64,000 nt of DNA from Bolinopsis microptera (Eukaryota; Ctenophora; Tentaculata; Lobata; Bolinopsidae). Of this stretch, positions 25,501 to 37,500 are shown piece by piece. The translations under genes were made by a program, and so were the position numbers. Position 1 is the first letter of the stretch. Each line of letters begins with the position of its first letter. The notes beneath the pieces are model-generated. The model made no database searches and was not told where the DNA came from. It was given only the letters and a program-made list of their open reading frames with translations. Where the stretch lies: positions 22,934,828-22,998,827 of the forward strand of contig NC_087076.1 of assembly GCF_026151205.1 (NCBI RefSeq). Reading direction: 5' to 3'.

Positions 25501-28500
25501 GTGATACTCCCATTTCTCAATCATCCCTCTCCAGATAATCCCCCCTTGAGAGTGACCCACTGCTATCACTTTGTCGTATTCTGCTGCAATCTCTTTTACT
25601 TGCTCTAGAATTATAGGCACTTGATAAGTGAGACTCGTAATGCTCTCTCCATAGTTGAAGGCGTCAATCAGATGTACCTCTACGTCGGTGTGACTTTCCA
25701 CAAACTCTTTGAACTTCAAGTTCTTTTCACTGTCGAAATGTCCAGTTAATCCATGCATGTGAAGAAGTCCAACTTTGAGGCTGGTTCCGGTTCCAAGAAG
25801 TGTGAGTAGAACGAGAAGAAGTCCCATAGTTCTTCTGGAAAATTCTGCCGGCAAGGGGGTTTTATTTAAAAGAGGATCCAAATGGACAAATAGTTTAACA
25901 GTTGCTGACAAATTATTTGAACAGTGCCTTCAAACGGGTCGGGTATAGCCCCGAAATACCAACAATAAGGTCAGTGACTGAAGTAAACGAGAACACATTC
26001 GCAACAAAGGTTACCCCATTAACTTGTACTTAACCTCATTGTAAAATGATTGTTTTAATTAATTGATTGCTTTACAACGGTAAACATTACCACCGGTAAT
26101 CACATAGGAACCAATCCTATACGTGCACGTTACACAATACTCACCAAATAGTCTACATCTACTCACCCTTTGAGGAAACATGCCATTATAACCATAGTTG
26201 GTTCGTGCGTCAATTTTTCGGGAAAAGTACGTAAAGTGCGTTTGAATTATTTCGTGCGTTAAAAGTGCGTTTAAGTACATTTACCGTTGAATTCACCGTT
26301 TTACGTTTTTTCGTACGTGAAGTGCGTTATGTTTTAAAAGTACGTTAAGTGCGCACGAACCAACTATGATTATAACACTTACCATTGGTTGAGTTCCAAA
26401 ACTTCCAATATTCCCCCTCTAGAACAACGGCTAGTCGAACAACCACAACAATGTATTGTAACGGGTGATGACCAAAAATAGAACTTTTCTCAAATCCTTT
26501 TATCGGGTCGATCAATTCAGTTGTGGTCAAAATCAATGAAACAGTGTTAAAATTTGGACAATTTTGAACAGAAATAGTCAATGACAAACACTCAGAAGCC
26601 TCTTGCGGTAGGCACAGAGCAATTTCTTTCTCTCTAAAAACCAAACCAAACCAAAAGACAATCTATGCCAACAACAGCTCATGAGGGTGAAGGAAATATT
26701 TCTACGAACATAGTGATCAGGAGTGTCTGCTTAATCCCCCCTGCTCGGTCCCCACAAAAGGTAATCTTTACAATTATAGTTAAGACTAGTAGTACAATTT
26801 GTGTAAAGAAACTCGTGGTCAGTCTATTTAAAAACACATGAAAAGCAATGTGCTCCATACCCCTTAGTCTCTAGCTTTGTTATCAAAACACGTGATTCGA
26901 TCACGTGATGTTATCTCATTGTAAACAGGGTTTATTTGTTTGATTACGTGTATTATGGTAAAGTATTAACAATAACATATAATAAGTTAACTAATAATAT
27001 TATATTTTTATATGTAATTGAGTACAGTTCGAAGTGGAACATCGAGTTCCGTTCTGGCGAGGTCTGGCAAGCTGGGAGGAACTTTCGAGATCGTCTGGAA
27101 GAGCTGATCTAAAAGCAAGCTCTGCTCAGTATTTATAGATAACCTAACTTGACTAAAAAGCTAGTTAACGAATATATGACATCTTACTTTGCTCTGCAAA
27201 TACATTAAATTTAAAGGAGAATGCGCAAATCGGGTCCTCAGAAAACTGGAATATTCGCGATTTGTCGCGAGGATCTGAGAAAATCGCGATTTGTCTCTGC
27301 AAACGTCAAAAATCGGGATTTGTCGCGGAGAATGGGAAAAATCACGATTCTTTGCTGATGAATTGGCCCAAGTGTAGTGTCTTTGGAAAGTGGAAACTGA
27401 GTATTGATAATGTTCAACCACAAAATATGGAAGCTCAACAACAACTGCTTGTTTCCGGTCTGAGCGGAAAGATTCTATCCACTTTATGATTTTAGGATGG
27501 ATTCCATAGAGTTGGAGCTTTCTCAGTAGGAGTTTGTGATCTACTTTATCGAAAGCCTTGGCATAGTCGAGATATATTGAATCAAAATCTGAATTATTGC
27601 TCAGAGAATCCAAAACGTCATCAAAATGGTGGAGAAGTTGAGTAAGGCAACTCCGGCCAGATCTAAATCCGTGCTGCTTACTACATATAAGGTTATTGAT
27701 CTCCAAATAGTTTACCAGCTTTTTTCTTATCTCCTTCACCCTTTGAGGAAACATGCTGTTATTAGTTACCATGGCAACGTAACACTCGCCACTGGTTGAG
27801 TTCCAAAACTTCCAATTTTCCCCCTCTAGAACAACGGGTAGTCGAACAACCACAACAATGTATTGTAACGGTTGATGACAAAAAATAGAACTTTTCTCAA
27901 ATCCTTTTATCGGGTCGATCAATTCATTTGTAATCAAAATCAATGAAACAGTGTTAAAATTTGGACAATTTTGAACAGAATCAATGCGAAACACTCAGAA
28001 GCCTCTTGCGGTAGGCACAGAGCAATTTCTTTCGATAAAAGGATTTGAAAAAATTTCCATTTTTTTTGTAAAATTGGAACGTTTTGTTATCACCCGTTAT
28101 GTGATGATACCGCAAACTCCTCCTACTATCCTATTTCCAGGTATCTACATTTACAACAGTGTATTCATCTGCTTCACAAAATACCACATTTTAACCTGGC
28201 CAGGACTTCTGATCTACTAGTTTTTATCTTTCCTTGCAAACTTTTAATTTTTTAAGCTTTTAAATATTTTATACAAGGGGAACTAATTATTCACGTTCGA
28301 ATTATCGTTTTTAGGTTTATATATAATATATATTTATTTTGTGTAGTCTTGACTGTCCAGTGTCCTCTTTGTGCGGAACTCAAGAAACACGACGCAGCTC
28401 TATGGAATTCTATGGATACTAAGATATTACGATGTAGTTCCAGGCTCGAGCCTTAATCAGCAGAATAATGTCAAACGTACATAATGAAGAGAAAACTGTC

Positions 28501-31500
28501 GCCTTTTTGTATGAGCGGTTGTCATGCTTCTATAATTGACCGGCGCGGATATTGAGCGTATTGATGATGGATCGTCTCAGATGGTGTGTTTTCTGTCTGT
28601 ATTAAATTTAACATCTGTAGGTAAAATTAAGTTCCAGAAAGGTGCGATAATATTAAACAATCGAATTCGTGTTTTACTGCCAGACCAAAATAGTTTTGTG
28701 CCCATAGTGATAGCGCCTCAGGGAAGCTTTTTAACCCTCTGTCATGGGGGCTACCTACATGTGCTCAAAACCCCTCTGTAAAATATTAAAATGCTTGGCA
28801 AGTGATTTAGAGGTACCGACAATCGTCATAGTTCTGGGACTGATTACCTGACACCCTACCTGCCACACTGATAACCTGACACCCGTAACGGGGAGGATAG
28901 CGTTGAAAAGGAATGGACTGTACCTGATTTCGTTATGCCGAGAAATCCTTACATTATTTATTTGCTACAGTTCACCATCATTCACTTGACACGAATAATG
29001 AACAGTATACCAGCATTCATTTGACATGAATATACATTTGACTCCATTATCTTTTGTCAAAATATCGGTCACAAATACCAACAATGTCCACGAGATCAGA
29101 TATTATTGAAATCGAAGAAACTGAAACTGAGTCAGCACTACGAAACAGTTTTCATTTCTCCGGATCGGTCACCTGAGGAGCAAACCAAACACCATCTGCT
29201 GGTATTGGAAATGAAACAGAAGGCAAAGGACGATTTGAATAGACGCTATTATATCAGAAGTGGTATTATTTGTTGTGAGGACAAGATCCTAGACTAATTT
29301 AAATTATTTACGACATTGTCATATTCATTTTCATGCTAGTCTTTTTCACTCACCCTTTAGAGCCGCTCTGACATGGTTAGTAGCTGGCACTTGTGCCGGC
29401 AGCTAACCATATGGGCGGGATATAAGCACATTATTTCATTTCACAATCAACACCAGTGCAGTGCATCATTAAAATTGATGGGAAAATGTCTTTGTTCGTA
29501 TTATGGATTATCATTGATTCAATAATTTTAGTACAGATTATACCATTTTTGTCCCAACTTAAGCCACGAGTATGACTGGAAAAAGCATTAGATATACAAA
29601 AGGCAATTTAAACACCATTATATTGCTCGTATACGAGGCCTTTGTTTGTTTCGATTAGGTTTGTCTCGTGATTGTCTCTGGCACGGATATTGATTGTTGC
29701 GCAACAAAACCATATTATTTGTATTTTGTACCAAATGGTGGTCTTCCAGCGTATTTATTATTATTTATTATTCTCTATCCCTCGATCATTTACAATCAAT
29801 CTAATAAACTAGATTGTGGACCTTAATATAGCCGAGAGTTTAATTACATTACCTCCACATGCACTCATAAAACACTTGCTGAGCTTCAGTCCCTCTGGTA
29901 GTATTATAATGCGATGTAGCTGAAGTGAGGTTTTAAACTAATAACAACACTATTAATCTAAAGTGAGGTATGAATGTGGCATACCAGCATTTTCTGTGAG
30001 CATTACTGCATTCTTGTTGAGTATTTCGTAATCGTATTGTGGCCCTTGCTTAATTTGACGGCTCTAATTCAGCCGTAATACCTCTGCCGCGGTGTCCGGT
30101 GTGTCCGGTGTGTCCGGTGTGTCCGGTGTGTCCGGTGTGTACGGTGTGTACGGTGTGTCCGGTGTGTCCGGTGTGTCCGGTGTGTACGGTGTGTCCGGTG
30201 TGTCCGGTGTGTACGGTGTGTACGGTGTGTCCGGTGTGTCCGGTGTGTACGGTGTGTCCGGTGTGTCCGGTGTGTCCGGTGTGTCCAGTGTGTCCGGGCC
30301 GGATAATTGCGTCCAGCTAAAAGTAATATAAAGGACCACGTGAACTTCTGCCTTCACAATCACATGGGAAGTAAATACCATCTACGAAGTTGTCACAAGA
30401 AAACTTATCCTTAGCAGTTTCTCCGAAAAAAATATGCTGGGGCCTGAGTCTGGTTACAAATCTGAATTAGCCAGCTTATTCGCATATTCGAATAATTTGT
30501 CCCCCCGGGCCGGGACCGCGTGTTTCTGGTATTTAACCGCCCCTAATTGTTACTTATAATTTACGTGCTCTTTTGTAATTTGAGGGGACCGTTAATAATT
30601 TATGGGGACCGTTAATAATTTATGGGGACCGTTAGTAATTTATGGGGACCGTTAGTAATTTATGGGGACCGTTAGTAATTTATGGGGACCGTTAGTTACT
30701 CTAAAATATGATAAAACCGAGCGCAAGTGAGTAATAATTACTAAATTTGTATGGATTTGGGCGCTTTGTAATTGTTGGTTTCTGCACATAGCGAGACTTT
30801 ACTTAAACATTTATTCCTGTTTCTTATTTTTGTGAGTTGTAACAATGCAAATGGTTTAAAAGTTTTCGTGTAAATTAATTAATTAGTCGTGCTATATTAC
30901 ATATGTAAACTTCCATATTAGTCGCGTTCGATCTTCCAAACGTTAGTCTGAAGTATTGGACCAATTTACACATTTTCGAATGAACCTGATGGCTAAGAGA
31001 TGGACCTCAGAACTGTCTTCATATTTTTCTTATCTGTCATTTGTGAGTGTAACATTGAAGTTCAGGACGGGAAGGAGGCTTCAATCCGACCGGATTTTCT
31101 GTTGCTAATCCGGTCGCAGTTATCTGCTTCTAATTGTATGCTCCATGAGGATCATTTAACACTGTATCTTTATAATTACTTAATTACAGCTATTTCTTAA
31201 CTGAAACTATTATGATTTCTTATCCCATTACTTGACACAGAGTTGCAAACTGGCACGAAACTCCGCCTCAGAATTACCAATATTGCTGCAGAACGAGATT
31301 AATTCAGAATTATGAGACCTATTATTGAATATAATGAGATAAATATAATGATTAGTGCCATCCCCTTAACAATTCCCTCCCTCCCAACATTGATCAATGA
31401 TATGCGTAATAATCTTCACAATAATTTGCAAATCTCATCTATTACAGTCATTTTATAGGCACAATGTAGCGCATTGTTTTATAGTGTATTTCTGCTGTTT

Positions 31501-34500
31501 ACTTTTTCTACTGTTTACTTTTTTAGCACGCCACCCTTTTCTAAGCTTAGGCTAAAATCATGAAAACTGATTCGTTGCACTGCCTCAGGGCTCAGTCACC
31601 ACATGGACTTCGCCTCTTCTTGTTTAAATTTGTGAATGATATTCATATTGCAGGCACTGTTGGTTTTCTCTTATACAGTGTAAGTGTACAAATCTGTCTG
31701 ATAAAATGTAACGACTAATAACTCCGAGGCAATTGCTGATATTGACAACTAATTTTGACTAGATGCAGATATCTAACAAAATTTTTCACATCCGCCGAAT
31801 GCGGGGACAAAATGAAATCGCGGCATCGCGATTTTTCTAATTTTTTGCGACAAATTTTATATGTCGCCTGGCATGTCGCGGTATCGCGATTTTTGGCCAA
31901 AATATTCGCGATTTTCTTTTGTCCCTGGCCAAGGTCACTGCGGTGACTGCGAGATTTCAAATTTGGCCCCACTGCCACCAGTTTTCGGCTTCGAAATAAA
32001 CGGATGCCATCGCTATACTCCAGTGGACCAGTGATCAGCATAACTGGAGTATCTTGGCTCATTTAGATGTTAATCACAGACCCAATCACAATAATAAAAT
32101 AGATTAATATTGTAATTACTGTCAATCAAATTATGGGATATTCATCTTAACAATTATGTATAAAATGTACATACTTGGGAGCACTCATTATAATTGATTG
32201 TTGCTGCTTGATCTTATGACTGTACGTTTTGGTTCAATTTCACATTTCAGCGAAAAGGAGTCATTTGTAGACAGTAGAAATCCTCACTTTGTTTAAAGCT
32301 AGTGATTTACCACTCGGCACTCGGTACTCTGCACTCGGTACTCGGTACTCTGCACTCGGTACTCGGTACTCTGCACTCGGCACTCGGTACTCGGCACTCG
32401 GCATGTGGTTTTGAGGCTTAATCTTGTAGAGATGTTTTATGTAGCAGGTTAGCTTAATACAATACAAACAATTGTCTAGATCCACTGTAATTTGTAAATC
32501 ATCCTTGTATAGAATAGCAGTAGATCTGAAGTAAGGAAGTTTAAACATTAGTTTGAGATGTATACGGTTCAAATCTCTTTGTCTCAAATTATGTAATCTA
32601 CGTCAATGTACTTACCTTACCTTTGATACCTTTGATCTGCTTCGTCGAAACTCGACAGGCCATCAGAGTTGCTGACAACCCCAGAGAGCAGATGCCTCTC
32701 GATCGTTACGCCAGTCCAGACTCCAGTATAGAATTGGAGTTCGGTGATGTGAAGCCCCGGATTGGCGGTTTATCAGTCAAGGAAAGCATGAATGCTGTCA
32801 TATGATGCTTGACGCCATCATGCTTGGAGACTGCACGTATGTGCCAAGGTATACAGTTCCAGAGTCTGGGACCCATTACACTAAATGATGTTTCATATAG
32901 AGTCTGATGAGCCGCTGAGCTTTTTGTACGGACAGATGGAACCTTAGCCAGGGTACCCAATCGTGGGTTTAGTACTGTGAACTGTACTTCGAGGTCGTTG
33001 GATGTGAAACCATGCAGGATTTTCCACATGTGCATGACATTGTAACGTGTCTCGTTACGCTTAACATCTTGTTTCACTCGACATATTGTCACCTCTGAAT
33101 TGTGAACAAAGCTTGGATGCTAAGGAGGGCCTCCACAGTTTTAACGCATCACGTGTTACTATGACTACCATCACGTGCTCATATAGGACTTATTTTGAGG
33201 ATTTGAGGAGGGCGAACAAATTGCTCTAATCTAACCGCCGCACTGCAATATTAATATGTCCTTCTTTCTGGCATCTTTCCAAGTGCATGGTCCTTTTTAA
33301 CAAGCCAAGAGTCAGAACCTGGGAGCGTGCTTTATTAAACAGGGCGTACATTTGTGTGTACCAAGTAATTTAAAAATTATTCTGGTATTGCTATTACTTC
33401 ATTATACTATAGAAACCTTGCGTCATGAATAGTATTGTTTTACACCTTTCTGATCTTTTTGACCTTTTTAGCTCACGAATGGCACCAATTCTTCATTTAA
33501 GTAGTTTCTGTCGTCATTTTTCCCCTTAGTTTGTGAATTCACTTTAACTGTGATATATAGTTTTGTTCATAAATTTTACGTTCCGTGTTTTCTAGAACCT
33601 CCAGACTATGGCAGGCATTGTCTCCGACACTGCGGACATGAAGAGCTACATTGCCGTTGATCCCACCTCTGATGCTGCCACCAATAATGCTGCCACCACT
33701 AATGCTGGTATCTCTGATGCTGCTTCAACATCCTCTTCCTTCGTATCTACTACTATATATATAGCTACTGGATACGTCGAACAAGTTGAGTCACTAAAAA
33801 CTTTAACTTCAAGCGATCTCCAAGTAATCGGATGGGTTCTGTGGGCGGTGATCGTTATCACTCTACTTGGGAACGTCTGTTCTTTCTACGCTGTCTTCGA
33901 CCGCCGGAACTTCAAGGTAACAACAAAAAACTTCGTTTATCAACTAAGGTCTTAGTTTCAGGATAGAAGAGCATATCATTATCAATCCAATTTTCTTTAA
34001 TAATCATGACTAATCTTCATCTAGATCTTTTATTATTTATTTATTTATCTCCATGGTTGATGAGCAATTTCTGCTTTGTTTCAGAAAATAATGACGTACG
34101 AAAACCCCTACCTGTTATCCAATGTGCTTTGTTTCTCTCTATCCTTCGTGGACTTCCTTCAAATATTGATGGTTGGAATCCCTGCAGCGATCTGTTTCTC
34201 GTCTACCAACACCATACTTGCGTCCAGTTTGTATAACCTGTAAGTACAGCTTCCTTTCCGTGAGAAAGCAGAAGCTCCAAGATTAGAGTATGCACTATGA
34301 TTCGTTCGTATCACAAACGCCAGCCCCAAGACCTAAGATTTTGTATTCTTGTAAGGACTTTCGGCCCAGGTAGGTGTCCCCAAAATGGCCTTCAAAGCAG
34401 TCTAATAATCTAACTTGTAGTCTAATAATCTAACTTAGAGTCTAATAATCTAACTTGCAGTCTAATAATCTAACTTGCAGTCTAATAATCTAACTTACAG

Positions 34501-37500
34501 TCTAATAATCTAACTTGCAGTCTAATAATCTAACTTGCAGTCTAATAATCTAACTTACAGTCTAATAATCTAACTTACAGTCTAATAATCTAACTTACAG
34601 TCTAATAATCTAACTTACAGTCTAATAATCTAACTTGCAGTCTAATAATCTAACTTGCAGTCTAATAATCTAACTTACAGTCTAATAATCTAACTTGCAG
34701 CGTAGCAGTAGACCCCCTACTCGATCTGATAGTCTGGGCTCAGCTCCTCCTAGTTGTATCTATATGTCTGGACAGAGCAGGACACATCTGCCGACCCATC
34801 ACCTACTTCTTCAAACCGTCCATCATGTTCCTAAGCCTCCTCATCTGTTTTGCAGTTCCCTTTCTCACACTGACGTTACCGTATATCATTGCTGCCCGAG
34901 TCACCATGCAGGATAGTGAAAGTAGAGGTATTACTGGAAAATCTGTGTTTCTTTGCTCACACGCCGGCATGTATGATGATAACGGAGCACACGTTGCTAA
35001 CATCAAAATCTTCATGAGTAAGAATGGTTTTAATTTATAATTACGCCTTTTTACTTTATCAAGGATTTCTAGAACACCTCCCTAGTCTATAATACTCTAT
35101 ATCATGGGTCTCATGACATGATGGCCTCATTGAAGACGTACAAATTGTTTATTGTTGGGAACAACAATAGAAAGATTAATTCTAACAAGAAATTCACCGA
35201 ATTTCGAAATCTGGAGTGTTATTTTGTAGTGGCAAGATGTATCCTTAATGGAATAAAACTCGTGTAGTTACTGATCAGGTGATCAATTGTGTTATTTACT
35301 AAATCATTTTTATGGTATGTCACGCCTTTAATCCCTTATCTTTAGCCTTTAGGTAAATTACAATTATTTAAGTACCTTTAAATGTATCAAATCTTATTGT
35401 TTTTATGTATACTTTAATAATATGAAGTCAAATCTCGGGTCCCGACATAAAAGGTTTTCGTATATGTCCCCTTAAACACCTCTTAATAAACTAATAAACT
35501 AATTAAAGTAATTAACTAATTAACTCTTAACACCTCACTTCTTACTTATCAGGCTGTACTCTACAATTGGGGCCCAACTGGAAACACTCAGAATTCTACA
35601 AGACCTGGGAGAACATTTCAAACCCTCTTATTTTACTGCTAGCGGTAGCTGCGATGGTGGGAACTTGTGCGGTTATTGTTAATATGCTCATCAGGAGTGC
35701 TAGCTTTCAGAAGAACAATTCCGACAGGCAAAAGGAGTGAGTTTGTTTTAAGTGCCGTATTTTTTATCATGTTGAAATTGGAAGATTATCATTTTCGGCC
35801 GTGACAATTATTCTCTAGCACCTTAATTATGTCAAAACTTGTACATTTATTGTACATTGTATACATTGTGTACATATGTACATTTATTGTGAATAGCAAA
35901 TGATTGCAGTGATCAAAGTTTATAAAACTAAAGTCTAGAGATCCACTCTCTTTGGAATCTTGAAAAATTATCAGTTGATAACGACTCCCAACCTCAGAGT
36001 AGCCAGAGGTATTAGAACAACATGTATTATCTCCATGATGCAAGGAGTATTGATCCTAGCCTCTAGTCTCCCACTTCGCTGTCATCAGATAAGGATGAGG
36101 GTGTGTCCTACTTGTGGGAGTTTTGATGATGTAAGTAGAAAGGGGGGCGGGGGGGTGCTACCCCAGTGCTCAAACGGAGGCGTATCAACTGAAGCTGAAC
36201 GGCATTATTATATGATCGCATGCAATGCCCTAACGTTAACTTTGCCAATTTGATTTTGTCGGCAGAAAAAGTGCTATTACAATTATAAACGGCACACCTT
36301 AAGCAAAAAGAATTTGAGTAATTTTTGGAAATCAATAATTTAAAACATTAATTAATACCACAGTATTATCTAATGACGGCAAGAATGTTGGTCTTCCTTG
36401 GTCCGATGTTCAATTCCTGGCTATATTCGTTTAGAATGGGCAACGTAAGGACCTTCCTAGCTTCCAAAAGGCAACGATTACTCAATTCAGGTAACTCTTT
36501 CTACTTAAAACGACAAAGAAAAAATGTCAACCGAAATCTTGTTGAGCGAATCGCTTATAAATTAAAATAGCATTACTTTCAATAAAGCAATTATAAAGCA
36601 ATTATAAAGCGATTATAAAGCAATTATAAAGCAATTATAAAGCAATTATAAAGCAATTATAAAGCAATTATAAAGCGATTATAACATGTATAATAACACA
36701 GGAGTTTGGCGCAAAACCCAGTATCACATTTCCTTGGGTCGGATAAACAAAGAGAAAAAAGTTATTGAACACAAAGGTATTACTTTTCTTAACCTTTTTC
36801 TGGCTTTAGTATTGACGATATATTTTCAAGCATAATAAGCTTTTCTTAACTTAGTATTCCTGTTATTTTCTGGGATGACTAGTTTAAACACTGCTGAGTA
36901 TAAGTTTTATCTTAAAAGCGGTGTTATTAAATTTCAATTTATTATTATTACTAGAACTTTAAAACCGCTCTGACATGGTTAGTACCTGACATTTGTGTCA
37001 GTTGCTAACCATATGAGCGGTATACAAGCACATTATTTCATTTCATTTCATTAGGTATAAACAATGTATTATTATTATTAGGTATAAACAAAGGTGTTCA
37101 CTCTACAACAAATACCACGTTGATATCAGGTACAACTCTCTTGGAGGAGGGTAATTGAAAGATGATTATTGGTAATTGAAAGATGATTATTGGTAATTGA
37201 AAGATAATTATTGGTAATTGAAAGATAATTATTGGTAATTGAAAGATAATTATTGGTAATTGAAAGATAATTATTGGTAATTGAGAGATGATTATTGGTA
37301 ATTGAAAGATGATTATTGGTAATTGAAAGATGATAATTGGTAATTGAAAGATGATTATTGTTTCGCCCACTCGTTCATATTGCCTTGTTTAGATCAGTGG
37401 ACTAAATTTTGCAGTTTTGAGTTTATTCTAATAAACCCAATAAATAAAAACAATTAATATTTAACCTAATCACGTGTTTTACAGTTATGATTTTGTGGGA

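Larger units (their letters stand above)
31201..32700. other. Gene-free stretch with MITE and minisatellite
   Basis: Contains hAT-like MITE copy B and a heptamer repeat. No exon recognised. Confidence 0.4.

Noticed and set aside
25241..25504. Plus-strand ORFs over the PPT2-like gene (also 24907-25125)
   Set aside because: Antisense shadows of a well-supported gene.
30064..30381. SGV- or DTP-repeat proteins on both strands
   Set aside because: Explained by the 9-bp minisatellite; no signal, domain or splice support.
37098..37370. IIIFQLP repeat protein
   Set aside because: Explained by the 21-bp minisatellite in an intron.
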